From: Alphaproteobacteria bacterium MarineAlpha11_Bin1
Lineage (GTDB): Bacteria; Pseudomonadota; Alphaproteobacteria; MPNO01; UBA830
NCBI GenBank assembly: GCA_002937455.1
Contig: PTJZ01000009.1
Span: forward strand, 1 to 64,000
Reading direction: 5' to 3'
DNA length: 64,000 bases
The notes under the pieces are model-generated. The model saw nothing but the letters and a program-made list of their open reading frames with translations. It was not told the origin of the DNA and did not search any database. The position numbers and the translations under genes are program-made. Below, piece after piece: positions 52,150-61,651 of this stretch (within the stretch, counting starts at the first letter, position 1; each line of letters starts with the position of its first letter).

Positions 52150-53406
52150 TCAGACCCGAGGTTGAAAATCTTCTGAGGAATAGGCACGGGGATGCCGGAC
52201 AGCAATCTGCCGTAACTCTTCTACATTCTGGCAACCGAGCTGGCCGAGAGTCGCGCTTAAATCATCAATAAAAACGTCGATCAAGTGGGCCGGCCCCTTT
52301 TCACCCAGAGCACCAAGGCTCCAAAGAAAAGATTTGCCAGCAAATGCGGCGTCCGCGCCCAACGCAACCGCCCTGGCTGCATCTACACCTGATCGAACAC
52401 CGCTATCGTAGATCAATGTGGTTTTTTCGCCCACCCGTTCTGAAATCTCTGGAAGCACATCGATCGGAGCCGGTAAGGCATCGATCTGCCGGCCGCCATG
52501 GTTGGTGACAAACAAACCGTCTAGGCCAAGTTCCACAGCCCTCTCTGCATCATCCGGATGCATGATACCTTTCAGGACGAGTGGACCCTGCCACTTATCT
52601 CGGTAGAGTTTAATTTCGTCCCAAGTGAAGGCACCACCACTCTCCCGCCGGATGAAGGCAGCGGATTCTGATATACTTAAGCCAGCGTCCATATAGGGTG
52701 CAAGCGATGTAAATCGTGGAATTCCATTGCGGCGCAGCGAATGCATCCAATGAGGGGAGCGGATAGCGTCCATTCTAAGGCGCATCGTGAGTTTGAATGG
52801 GTTCATTATGCCACTTTTCACTTCGCGTGGGCGCGTCGTGCGAGTCGGTGTATCGACCGTCAACACGAGTACATGGACACCTGCCTCCTTGGCACGGCGC
52901 ACTAAATCGAGCCCGATCTTGTGATCGTTTTTTGAGAACCTATAGAGCTGTAACCACAAAACATCGGGTGCAATCTCGGCAGCGTGTTCAACGTCGATGC
53001 CCGACAGCAATCCAAGCGTATATGGGATATTCGCCAACTGAGCGGCGCGGGCGAGATAGGTCTCTGCCCCGGGGAACGTAGTTCCAGGCCCACCGATGGG
53101 TGCGATCCCTATGGGTGCAGCATATGGTTTGCCGAACAATCTCGTATCCGCCGGAGGTGGTGCGACAACCTTACCATAGCGCGGTATCATCTCGACAGCG
53201 TCCAAGGCAGCCCAGTTACGTTGAATTCCGGTATCGGCACCAGCCCCGCCGTCAGCATATTCAAACGCAAAATTCGGAAGTCGGCGGCGCGCCCGGTCTC
53301 GCAAATCTAACGCGGTTGGAAACCTTCGCTTTAAGGCAAGCTGTTCGAGCGTCGGTATGAAGGCAGGCTTGGCAAAAGTGTTATCGACTGACGAGGCGTC
53401 TGGCAT
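52150..53406 (-). CDS. FMN-dependent alpha-hydroxyacid dehydrogenase/oxidase
   Basis: A 418-residue enzyme of the L-lactate dehydrogenase / mandelate dehydrogenase / glycolate oxidase family. It has FAFEYADGGAGADTGIQRNW near the N-terminus, QLYRFSKN in the FMN site, and the catalytic His-Arg motif VTNHGGRQIDALPAPIDVLPE with the following FMN-phosphate segment. The ATG at 53406 has AGAAAGA upstream and matches the family start; a TTG 30 nt earlier is possible. It oxidises a 2-hydroxyacid to a 2-oxoacid. Confidence 0.9.
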   Translation of the reverse strand: MPDASSVDNTFAKPAFIPTLEQLALKRRFPTALDLRDRARRRLPNFAFEYADGGAGADTGIQRNWAALDAVEMIPRYGKVVAPPPADTRLFGKPYAAPIGIAPIGGPGTTFPGAETYLARAAQLANIPYTLGLLSGIDVEHAAEIAPDVLWLQLYRFSKNDHKIGLDLVRRAKEAGVHVLVLTVDTPTRTTRPREVKSGIMNPFKLTMRLRMDAIRSPHWMHSLRRNGIPRFTSLAPYMDAGLSISESAAFIRRESGGAFTWDEIKLYRDKWQGPLVLKGIMHPDDAERAVELGLDGLFVTNHGGRQIDALPAPIDVLPEISERVGEKTTLIYDSGVRSGVDAARAVALGADAAFAGKSFLWSLGALGEKGPAHLIDVFIDDLSATLGQLGCQNVEELRQIAVRHPRAYSSEDFQPRV

Positions 53407-53943
53407 CAGGAAATCTTTCTGGTGCAGAATATTCAAAAATTTCGTAACATCATACTCTTATTTTATACCCTTCTGCCATCTCTGATCTTCTGGCTATTTT
53501 ACCTGTTTGAGACCTTATAATTTATCTATACCAAACCATGAAGGTACCGAAGACTAGCACCGACAATTCTACCGGTGTGTGACTCAAATTTTTCCGATGA
53601 AAATCTCTTAGTTAGCAATTTATATACATCTGCCCCAGCAAACAGTCAGCAGGCGCGGGAAGCGTTTGGCAGATAATAGAATTCTGACCACCCTGCATGA
53701 TGGAAATCGTGCAACCATCGGGACGACTAAAAAGGCTCGCTGACGCAGTCTAAAGTTCGTGGACAAAGCAATTTCCAAGACGGTAGAGTTCGTTGTTCAA
53801 CTGAATAAATAAATGCTCAAAATGGGTATACTAGCAATGGACAAGGCTTCGTAGAGGTAATTTACTTGGGGGAACAGGGTGAATAGATTGCTCTCTAGAT
53901 AAACTCGTTATTCATTTATGCTGGAAAGTCAGAAGGGAAATCG
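53407..53943. other. Divergent intergenic region, no gene seen
   Basis: This 537-nt stretch separates two divergent operons. I see no convincing reading frame, RNA gene or terminator. It contains a CACCG/CGGTG stem (53558-53577) and a TATACT (53827-53832) that could be a -10 box for the downstream plus-strand operon, but without a good -35. It probably holds both promoters. Confidence 0.5.
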
Positions 53944-54789
53944 ATGGCACGAAATCTGAAGTCCTTCAGCCGCCCAAAAGGTGGTACTTTGAAAAAATCT
54001 TACGAAATGATAATCGCGAAACGGCGGAAGGGCGCCTTGGAGATCCAGTTTAATCGGCCGGATCGCCTTAACGCGGTGAACGAGCAAATGGCCGAAGAAA
54101 TCATGCACGCAATGGATGCTGTAGAACTTGACCGCAAAACTGTTGCGGTCGTTCTTTTCGGTGACGATCGGTCTTTCTGCGCCGGCGCTGATCTTGGGGG
54201 TTTTCAGGATTTACCGGAAGACCGATATGACAATTATCGCGCTCGCTACAATCAAAGAAAAAACCGACTCTTGTATCGTTTCTTAATGAACTACACGAAA
54301 CCAGTCATATCCGCGGTAGAGGGGTATTGTCTGGGAGGTGGGTTCGAGATGGCGATGATGGGGGATTTTATCGTTGCCAGTGAAAGTTCTAGCTTCGGCC
54401 TTCCGGAGGGTAAACACAGTTTGATACCGGGCGCCGGTGGCACACAAAATCTACCTCGCCTTATAGGCGCACCATTAGCGAAGGAATTGATATGGACGGG
54501 CCGACGGATTTCGGGCACAGAAGCTAAGGAATATCGGATAGTAAACCACGTGGTGGAAAAGGGAAAAGCACTTGCCAAGGTGCGAACTATTATCGAGGAA
54601 ATGAAGGGCGTCGGCCCTCTTGCGACGATGATGACGAAACAATCTGTAAACCGTGGGGTGGACATGACTCTGCAACAGGGGTTCATGCAGGAATCCGACC
54701 TAGCTTACATGCTATCTTGGTCGGAGGATCGAGAAGAGGGCCTCAAGGCATTCGCGGAACGTCGCAAGCCCGATTTTAAAGGACAATAG
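53944..54789 (+). CDS. Enoyl-CoA hydratase/isomerase (crotonase family)
   Basis: A 281-residue crotonase. The oxyanion loop FCAGADLGGF is at 78-87, and both catalytic Glu are kept: E135 (GGFEMAMMGDF) and E155 (GLPEGKHSLIPGAGG). AAGGGAA precedes the ATG. It is the first gene of a five-gene CoA-thioester operon (crotonase, thiolase-like, DUF35, ligase, acyl-CoA dehydrogenase), consistent with hydration of an unsaturated acyl-CoA. Confidence 0.9.
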   Translation: MARNLKSFSRPKGGTLKKSYEMIIAKRRKGALEIQFNRPDRLNAVNEQMAEEIMHAMDAVELDRKTVAVVLFGDDRSFCAGADLGGFQDLPEDRYDNYRARYNQRKNRLLYRFLMNYTKPVISAVEGYCLGGGFEMAMMGDFIVASESSSFGLPEGKHSLIPGAGGTQNLPRLIGAPLAKELIWTGRRISGTEAKEYRIVNHVVEKGKALAKVRTIIEEMKGVGPLATMMTKQSVNRGVDMTLQQGFMQESDLAYMLSWSEDREEGLKAFAERRKPDFKGQ

Positions 54790-54805
54790 GAAAAGGAAAA
54801 AGCAT

Positions 54806-55987
54806 ATGGCTCAGAGTTTCCTAAAAGATAAGGATATTTGCATCGTCGCTTACGGCGAGACCAAAATCGAACGACGCGGCGGCCGGTCAGCGTATGAAAT
54901 TGCCGCCGAGGTAGCAGAGCAGCTTTACAAGAAAACCAAGCTGGGCCCTTCAGACATCGATGGTGTTACCTTTACTGTACCACTCAGCGAGTGCTCTAAC
55001 CCATTCTGGTCAGGTTACGCCACCGAATATCTCGGTATTTCTGCAAAGTGGTTGCAGACCAGCGATTTAGGCGGTGCGTCAGCAATAGGTAACATTGCCC
55101 GGGCTGCAATGGCCATCAAATCGGGATTATGCGAAACTGCAATGATTCTCGGCGTTGATGCACCTTCGACACAGTGGCGAGCATATTACGGTAGTTATCG
55201 GAACCAGTTCTGGGATCCTGTCGGCGTTCAGGGACCACCCGGCGCGTTCGGGCTCCTGATGAACCGGTATGAACACCAGTACGGGCTTGATTTTGAGGGT
55301 CTCGGCGCCCTCGCCGTAGCACAGCGTAACGGCGCTATTAAAAACCCCAATGCATATGAAAAATTGCGTCAAAAAATCACGGTCGAGGATTACATCAACT
55401 CGCGCCAGGTTTCGTCGCCACTTCGTCTTCTCGACTCCGTGATGTGGTGCGACGGTGGCAATGGCCTCATCGTCATGAAAACCAGCCGTGCCAAAAGACT
55501 GGGCTTAACCAACCGGGTTTACCCGATCTCATATGCGGAAATATCCAACTATAACTGCGCCAAACAGACGCCAGATATCACTGAAACCGGCCACTCAATC
55601 GTTGGCCCACAGGTTCTGAAACAAGCCGGAATGACGTCTAAGGATGTGGACATGTTCCACCCTTATGATGACTTTCTATTCGCGGTGATGCTTAAGACCG
55701 AACAGATCGGGTTCGCGCGTAAAGGCCGTGGTTCGCAGTTCCTGAGGGATACTGACCTAGGGCCTAAGGGAGATCTACCTCTTAATACCGGAGGTGGCCA
55801 GATAAGTTGTGGACAACCCGGCCTCGCCGGTGGCGGGGTAAACTTAAGTGAAGCAGTCCGGCAATTGATGGGTGAAGGCAAAAGCCGTCAAGTGCCTGAC
55901 GCCCGTAATGCACTGGTAACTGGTATCGGAGTAATCCCTTATGGCCGCAACTGGGGTACGGCAAACGCTATGGTCTTGGTCAATTAG
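54806..55987 (+). CDS. Thiolase-like protein (SCP-x/Ltp2 type) lacking the nucleophilic Cys
   Basis: A 393-residue thiolase-superfamily protein. At the place of the usual nucleophilic Cys it reads TSDLGGASAIG (86-96), so the Cys is replaced, as in Ltp2-like retro-aldolases that pair with DUF35 partners. The C-terminal NTGGGQISCGQPGLAGG and EAVRQLMGE segments are kept. AAGGAAA precedes the ATG. The next gene encodes a DUF35 protein, the typical partner. C-C bond cleavage (retro-aldol) or acyl transfer on a CoA thioester is the likely role. Confidence 0.85.
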   Translation: MAQSFLKDKDICIVAYGETKIERRGGRSAYEIAAEVAEQLYKKTKLGPSDIDGVTFTVPLSECSNPFWSGYATEYLGISAKWLQTSDLGGASAIGNIARAAMAIKSGLCETAMILGVDAPSTQWRAYYGSYRNQFWDPVGVQGPPGAFGLLMNRYEHQYGLDFEGLGALAVAQRNGAIKNPNAYEKLRQKITVEDYINSRQVSSPLRLLDSVMWCDGGNGLIVMKTSRAKRLGLTNRVYPISYAEISNYNCAKQTPDITETGHSIVGPQVLKQAGMTSKDVDMFHPYDDFLFAVMLKTEQIGFARKGRGSQFLRDTDLGPKGDLPLNTGGGQISCGQPGLAGGGVNLSEAVRQLMGEGKSRQVPDARNALVTGIGVIPYGRNWGTANAMVLVN

Positions 55988-56003
55988 AAAGCGGAGACGA
56001 GAA

Positions 56004-56465
56004 ATGCCAAAGACAGAAATTAAACCCCGTCCACTCCCGAAACCTACTCCCTCAACCCAAGCTTTCTGGGACGGTGCGAAGAAGGGCAAGCTGATGCTAC
56101 AGTGGGATCCTAAGGCGCGCAAATACCAGTTCTGGCCGCGGGAAAACAGTGTTCATACAGGTAGGCGAAATCTTCAGTGGAAAGCGACTTCAGGGAGAGG
56201 TGAGCTTTATTCATACACCGTCACCTACGTGCCAACACCTGGCTTTGAGAACCGTGTACCCTACGTGATCGGTATGGTGGAACTGGACGAGGGCGTCCGG
56301 ATTATTGCGAATATGTTAAACTTGACACCCGAAGATGCTGAGATCGGCATGCGAGTAAAGGTCGCATGGGAAAAATTAAGCGATGAAATTACTTATTTCG
56401 CGTTTGAACCCGATAAACGGCCACCCAGAAAGGCCAAGGGTAAAGCTGGTTTAAAGAAAAAGTAG
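56004..56465 (+). CDS. DUF35 OB-fold protein without zinc-ribbon cysteines
   Basis: A 153-residue DUF35-type protein. The N-terminal helix (STQAFWDGAKKGKLMLQ) and the OB-fold start (SGRGELYSYTVTY, GMVELDEGVRIIANM) match the family, but the four Cys of the rubredoxin-like zinc ribbon are absent and the protein contains no Cys at all. The C-terminus is Lys-rich. It probably forms a complex with the thiolase-like protein encoded 16 nt upstream and helps bind the CoA moiety. Confidence 0.83.
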   Translation: MPKTEIKPRPLPKPTPSTQAFWDGAKKGKLMLQWDPKARKYQFWPRENSVHTGRRNLQWKATSGRGELYSYTVTYVPTPGFENRVPYVIGMVELDEGVRIIANMLNLTPEDAEIGMRVKVAWEKLSDEITYFAFEPDKRPPRKAKGKAGLKKK

Positions 56466-56471
56466 CCTAAG

Positions 56472-58013
56472 GTGAAGCTTGCAACCCTAATTCAGGATTG
56501 CGCACTGCGCCATCCCGACAGGGAAGTCATGGTCTGCGGTGATCGACGTCTTTCATTTGGCCTATTGAATACAAATGCTAACCGGTTAGCAGACGCATAT
56601 GTCGCTCGCGGAATGAAGAAGGGGGACCGTATAGCGATGTTCCTGCCAAATAGTGCGGAACTTATTGAAGCTATGTGTGGGGTCGCAAAATCCGGTGGGA
56701 TCATTGTTCCAATTGCTGTCCGGCTGGCAGCCGCAGAAGTTGCTCATATCCTTGGTGACTGTTCGCCATGGGCAGTTTGCTACACACCGGCGCAGCGGGA
56801 CATCGTTCATTCGGCAATCAAACAGCTAGAGAATCCACTTCTGGTCGTTTTCGATGGCGAAGCAGGGGAAGACGAGATCACTTTCGACCAGCTAATGTCG
56901 GAGGGCCGAGATATTCCCCCTCCGCCTTTATCAGCAGACGAAGACAATCTAATGCTGGGATATACCTCTGGGACGACCGGTCGGCCCAAGGGTGCTCTAG
57001 CCACGAATACCGCGCTTGTATTGACCGGCGGCTTTATGAACCTCGCGGAGTGGGAACTGACGCCAAAGGACCGCATACTCGCAACGACGCCAATGGCGCA
57101 TCGAACCGGTCTTGGTCGAGTCGCTAACGCCGTTTGCTGCGGCTGTACAGTGGTCATCATGGATAAGTTCGATGCCGTCGCGGCAGTGGACCTGATTGAG
57201 AAGGAGAAGATTACCGTCATTGGCCTAGTTCCCACCATTGCTCGAATGCTAATACCGGAAATTGAGAAACGTCCCAAAGCATTGAGATCGGTGAGGCTTA
57301 TGGTGGCAACCGGTGAAGCTTTTCCTGTTCCAGTAAAGAAACGGTTGGCCGCAGTGGTGCCGAATATAGGCTTGTATACATTTTTTGCCCAAACAGAGGC
57401 GGGGTTCATCACAGGACTAAGGCCTCACGAGCAGGCCTCTCACCCCGAGTCATGCGGCCGTGCAGTGCCCGCTGTCGAAGTCCGTATCGTCGATAAAGAC
57501 TTTAATGATGTAGCAACTGACGTGGTGGGCGAGATAATCTGCCGTTGCGGCCCCCCTGGTATGATGTCGATGCCGGAGTACTGGAATAATCCCGCGGCGA
57601 CACAGGCCGCTATCCATCATGGGTGGCTCCGCACCGGCGACCTCGGACGTATGGACGCAGACGGATATATCTACTTCGTCGATCGCGCTAAGGACATGAT
57701 CGTGTCTGGCGGACTTAACATCTACTCCCGGGAAGTGGAGGATGCGTTGGAGGCGCATCCTGCGGTGAACGAGGCTGCGGTAATCCCCATTCCCGATGAA
57801 GAATTTGGTGAATCGGTCTTTGCTTACGTGACCCTGTACGAGGGCAAAGACGTGAAAGAACAAGATCTTATAAATCACTGTCGAAGCCTTATAGCTAGCT
57901 ATAAGAAACCCAAATTCGTCCGGAAAATTGATACCTTGCCACGAAATAGCACTGGCAAAGTTGTCAAGATGGCCCTTCGCGAGAGTGCACTTGCGGAAAC
58001 AAACGGAAACTGA
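56472..58013 (+). CDS. Acyl-CoA synthetase (AMP-forming)
   Basis: A 513-residue class I adenylate-forming ligase. P-loop GYTSGTTGRPKGA is at 163-175, with LRTGDLGRMDADGYIYFVDR and the hinge DMIVSGGLNIYSREVE; the catalytic Lys lies in LPRNSTGKVVKM near the C-terminus. The start is GTG. Its TGA overlaps the ATG of the acyl-CoA dehydrogenase gene by one base. It would activate the acid that the operon degrades. It is clearly different from the ligase at 9653. Confidence 0.9.
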   Translation: MKLATLIQDCALRHPDREVMVCGDRRLSFGLLNTNANRLADAYVARGMKKGDRIAMFLPNSAELIEAMCGVAKSGGIIVPIAVRLAAAEVAHILGDCSPWAVCYTPAQRDIVHSAIKQLENPLLVVFDGEAGEDEITFDQLMSEGRDIPPPPLSADEDNLMLGYTSGTTGRPKGALATNTALVLTGGFMNLAEWELTPKDRILATTPMAHRTGLGRVANAVCCGCTVVIMDKFDAVAAVDLIEKEKITVIGLVPTIARMLIPEIEKRPKALRSVRLMVATGEAFPVPVKKRLAAVVPNIGLYTFFAQTEAGFITGLRPHEQASHPESCGRAVPAVEVRIVDKDFNDVATDVVGEIICRCGPPGMMSMPEYWNNPAATQAAIHHGWLRTGDLGRMDADGYIYFVDRAKDMIVSGGLNIYSREVEDALEAHPAVNEAAVIPIPDEEFGESVFAYVTLYEGKDVKEQDLINHCRSLIASYKKPKFVRKIDTLPRNSTGKVVKMALRESALAETNGN

Positions 58014-59089
58014 TGGAACTTCTTCTCAACGAAGAACAAACGTTGGTACGAGATAGCGCCGCCACCTTCACCGAACGGCAAGCTGGCGCGGAGCGGCTAC
58101 GAGGTATGCGAATTTCGGAAACGAAGGTTGATGTAGATGTTTGGCGCCGGATCGCCGATGCCGGATGGCTGGGAATCCTCGCATCGGAGGCAGAAGGCGG
58201 ACTTGGGCTTGGATTGACTGAACTTTGTCTTGTCGCCGAGGAGCTTGGTAAGGGGCTCATCCCCGAACCAGTTGCTACTGTAGCAGCCGTCGCCAAAGCC
58301 ATGGAAAGTGATTGCCGGCACGTCATCAGTGGTTCTGTTCTCGTTATGCCAGCGCTAATGGAAGGGGCCCGAACCATCGGCGACGAAACGCCTACCGTGA
58401 TTGCAGTTCGGACTGGAGACATAATAGCGCTTTCTGGCATCAAAACCGGAGTGCCTATCCCGGGCGATGCGAGACAATTCCTCCTATCCGCTACCGCGCC
58501 AGAGGGTGTCATCCTCGCGCTAGTGGATGCAGACGACGTAGAAATTACCCAAAAAGCAACTACGGATGGAACGTCGATCGGGTCAGTCATCTTAAACCAA
58601 TCAGCGGCATCCCTTGTTGTAGAGCCAAAAGAAGCACCTGCGCGGATTGCCCATCTTTTGGACGCACTACACCTCTCTAACGCAGCGGAACTTCTTGGGG
58701 TGATGGAAAAAGCCCAGATTATCACGGTCGAATATCTTAAGAATCGAGAGCAGTTCGACCGACCAATCGGGTCTTTTCAGGTGCTGCAGCACCGCGCTGT
58801 CGATAATCTGTGTGCCATCGAGATGTGTCGCTCGCTTATTTATCAAGCTGCTCGCGCTATGGATGAAGTGGGAGGCGAACCTGGGCTCGCGTCTGCAGCT
58901 CTATCACGAAGTGCGAAATCCTCCCTCGAGGTTTGCAAATCTGCCTTGCAGATGCATGGCGGTATTGGTTTTACTGATGAACACGATATCGGACTATGCC
59001 TCAAGCGAGCCGTGACGCTTGTAGCGCGTTACGGCAATGCCGGGTTGCACCGTAAGCGCTATGCAAAACAGACAAAAGCGCAAGAATGA
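58013..59089 (+). CDS. Acyl-CoA dehydrogenase family protein
   Basis: A 358-residue FAD flavoprotein with the acyl-CoA dehydrogenase fold: an N-terminal helical domain, a beta domain with several degenerate positions, and a C-terminal bundle with REQFDRPIGSFQVLQHRAVD and MHGGIGFTDEHDIGLCLKRA. The latter usually reads GGIGFTWEHD in FadE/pimeloyl-CoA dehydrogenase small-subunit types. Members of this short type often pair with a second ACAD subunit, which is not present here. It is translationally coupled to the upstream ligase. Confidence 0.88.
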   Translation: MELLLNEEQTLVRDSAATFTERQAGAERLRGMRISETKVDVDVWRRIADAGWLGILASEAEGGLGLGLTELCLVAEELGKGLIPEPVATVAAVAKAMESDCRHVISGSVLVMPALMEGARTIGDETPTVIAVRTGDIIALSGIKTGVPIPGDARQFLLSATAPEGVILALVDADDVEITQKATTDGTSIGSVILNQSAASLVVEPKEAPARIAHLLDALHLSNAAELLGVMEKAQIITVEYLKNREQFDRPIGSFQVLQHRAVDNLCAIEMCRSLIYQAARAMDEVGGEPGLASAALSRSAKSSLEVCKSALQMHGGIGFTDEHDIGLCLKRAVTLVARYGNAGLHRKRYAKQTKAQE

Positions 59090-59153
59090 GCGTTCAATTG
59101 CCCTTTAATCTCCATCACCGTAAAAAGTAAACAGTTTTCGAGGATTATATTTA

Positions 59154-60557
59154 ATGCCTGATCAGTCATACCGTACATTTCTCCATAATCTTGAACAGCA
59201 AGGCGAGCTGGTGCGGTTCACTAAAGAAGTTGACCCAGCCCAGAACATGGCGGCTATTGAGTGGAAGACATTCAATGAGTTAGGCAAAGCCAGCCTTTTC
59301 ACTAACCTGAAAGGTCACAAGGGCTGGCAGGCGGCGAGTCAAATTCTTGCCGACCGAAAAAAATGGGCTATTGGGCTCGACGTGAGCGAAGAAGATATTC
59401 TTGACGAGATCAGTAATAGGTTGAAGAACACCATTAAGACCGTTGACGTGGATGCCAGCTCGGCGCCGGTTCAGGAAGTCATTTTCAAGGGCGATGACGT
59501 AAACATTTTCGACGTACCAGCAATGATGACATCAGAAGATGATGGCGGGCGTTACTTTGCGTCGGGTATGGCAATCGTCAAAGACCCCATAACCGGCATT
59601 CGCAATATGTCCGTTCATCGGCAGATGGTTTTGAATGAGCGGGAGACTGGATTTATCATGGTTCCACGTCAGGCCAAGCGTATTTACGACATGTACGTGG
59701 CTGAGGGGCGCGGGATGCCTGTGGCCATGGTCTACGGAGCGCATCCTGCTATTTTTTATGGATCCGGTTTCACTACGTCTTATGGCAAGGATGAATTGGA
59801 AGTGGCGGGCTCACTAATGGGCGAAGGCGTGCGGATGGTGAAATGCAAAACTATCGATATTGAGGTGCCGGCCGAGGCTGAAATGGTCTTAGAAGGCGAA
59901 GTCTTATTCGACAAACTGGTTCCGGAGGGACCATTTGGCGAAATCCCCGGTACCTATGCCGAGGCGACACACGCCAACGTATTCCGGGTTAACTGTATGA
60001 CCCGACGCAGGGATCCTATTTTCTATGCAGTACACTGCGGTTACCCAACGACTGACACCCAGGGTACGATGGCGCTGGGGATCGAAATCGCGACTAAAGA
60101 ACAGCTTAGAAATGTGGAAGGGGGGCTCGACCTGATAGATGTCCGCTGCCATCCATCAGCGGGCATGATGATGTTAGTTCTTAAGATTCGGCCACGTGTG
60201 GAAGGCCAAGCCAAAACAGCGCTTATGGCAGCATTGTCAGGTGCCTATCTGCACCCGAAACTCGCCGTCGCTGTCGATGATGACATTGATGCAGATGATC
60301 TAAGACAGGTCATGTGGTCGATGACCACCCGCGTTCACGCTGAACGCGATATTGTAATGATCCCCAATACCCGTGTTTTCGCGCTGGATAATATTTCGCC
60401 GGTCGTGCCAGGTCAAAACAGCTTCCACCGGATAGGTACCAAGTGGATGATCGACGCTACTAAACCAGCAATTACACAGGGAGAAGCCCGGGAACAGTTC
60501 GAACGTGCCATGCCACGTAATTTCGATCAGGTCAATTTAGACGAATTTCTTCCATAA
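59154..60557 (+). CDS. UbiD-family prenyl-FMN-dependent decarboxylase
   Basis: A 467-residue UbiD-type (de)carboxylase. It begins YRTFLHNLEQQGELVRFTKE, has NMSVHRQMVLNERETG (prFMN and metal contacts), the EGPFGEIPGTYAE segment with the catalytic Glu region, and the conserved C-terminal strand. Such enzymes decarboxylate aromatic or heteroaromatic acids, for example furandicarboxylate in HmfF, and need prenyl-FMN from a UbiX, not found in this window. GAGG precedes the ATG. It follows the CoA operon by 64 nt. Confidence 0.9.
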   Translation: MPDQSYRTFLHNLEQQGELVRFTKEVDPAQNMAAIEWKTFNELGKASLFTNLKGHKGWQAASQILADRKKWAIGLDVSEEDILDEISNRLKNTIKTVDVDASSAPVQEVIFKGDDVNIFDVPAMMTSEDDGGRYFASGMAIVKDPITGIRNMSVHRQMVLNERETGFIMVPRQAKRIYDMYVAEGRGMPVAMVYGAHPAIFYGSGFTTSYGKDELEVAGSLMGEGVRMVKCKTIDIEVPAEAEMVLEGEVLFDKLVPEGPFGEIPGTYAEATHANVFRVNCMTRRRDPIFYAVHCGYPTTDTQGTMALGIEIATKEQLRNVEGGLDLIDVRCHPSAGMMMLVLKIRPRVEGQAKTALMAALSGAYLHPKLAVAVDDDIDADDLRQVMWSMTTRVHAERDIVMIPNTRVFALDNISPVVPGQNSFHRIGTKWMIDATKPAITQGEAREQFERAMPRNFDQVNLDEFLP

Positions 60558-60653
60558 AATGCCCTCTTTGTTTTGCGAATTGTCGGACTTCAATAAAGTA
60601 GGCTTACTTAGGTTCCTGAAAAATAAAATCTCAAAACAATCGGAGCACCTGAT

Positions 60654-61643
60654 ATGACGGCCTCACCGATCTGGATTACTGAAGCCGACGTGGTTCGTCT
60701 CATAAATCTGCCCGATGCGATAAATGCTCTTGAACGTACACTCCCTCTAGAAGCTCGAGATCACGCAGCAAGTATGCCAAAAACTCACCTAATGGTCGGT
60801 TCCAACGACGCGATGCATGCCATCGGCGGCGCTGTATCGGCTGAAGGAATCTGCGGTTTCAAAACTTGGATAAACGTTCAGGGAAAATCTGAAACTACGA
60901 TGACGCTATTCTCGCTGAGAGATGGTACTTGTCTCGGTGTGATAGAAGCGACAGCTCTGGGACAGATGAGAACAGCTTCCGTCACTGGTGTGGGGACAAA
61001 ACGCCTTGCCCCAAAAGGCGCAGATACGATGGGGATAATAGGCACCGGCAAACAAGCACTGCCCCAGATTGCCGCTGTTCATGCAGTGCGACCACTGAAG
61101 GAAGTACGGGTTTTTAGCCGTAACCCGGAAACGCGCCAAAGCTTTGCAGAGAGGGTTACTGCGTCTCTAGGAATCCAAACACTTAGCGTCAATACGTTGG
61201 GAGAGGCAGTTAAAGACTCACCGCTCGTAACCTTGATCACAAATTCTACGGAAGCATTTCTCACTTCGGATATGCTAGCAAAAGGCAGCCACCTCAATGC
61301 TATGGGTGCTATTGTTCCGTCACGTGTGGAATTCACGGATGACGTTTTTGATCGTGCTGATCTTATCTCCGTAGATTCTATCCAAAGTGTGCGCGATCTT
61401 TCGACAGAATTCCGGGCCCATTACGGTGAAGACGATAACGCTTGGAAAGATGTTCATACAATTGCTTCTGTAATTTCAGAAAACAAAACGCGTCCGGATG
61501 GGGCGGACATAACATTATTTAAAGCAATGGGCATGGGACTGTCGGATCTCGCGCTTGCAATCGACGTATTAAACCGCGCCCGTGCCGAAAATCGGGGACA
61601 CAAAGTACCGGAGCGGGTCAAACTGCCGCCTCAATTAATATAG
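60654..61643 (+). CDS. Ornithine cyclodeaminase / mu-crystallin family protein
   Basis: A 329-residue NAD(P)-binding protein. It has the TMTLFSLRDGTCLGVIEATALGQMRTAS segment typical of OCD/mu-crystallin, the Rossmann loop GIIGTGKQALPQI (about 124-136) and VFSRNPETRQSFAERV. Members include ornithine cyclodeaminase, alanine dehydrogenase (archaeal) and ketimine reductase. GGAG precedes the ATG. It lies 8 nt before the FAD-oxidoreductase gene, so the two are co-transcribed. The substrate is likely an imino or amino acid, not necessarily ornithine. Confidence 0.88.
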   Translation: MTASPIWITEADVVRLINLPDAINALERTLPLEARDHAASMPKTHLMVGSNDAMHAIGGAVSAEGICGFKTWINVQGKSETTMTLFSLRDGTCLGVIEATALGQMRTASVTGVGTKRLAPKGADTMGIIGTGKQALPQIAAVHAVRPLKEVRVFSRNPETRQSFAERVTASLGIQTLSVNTLGEAVKDSPLVTLITNSTEAFLTSDMLAKGSHLNAMGAIVPSRVEFTDDVFDRADLISVDSIQSVRDLSTEFRAHYGEDDNAWKDVHTIASVISENKTRPDGADITLFKAMGMGLSDLALAIDVLNRARAENRGHKVPERVKLPPQLI

Positions 61644-61651
61644 GAATTATA

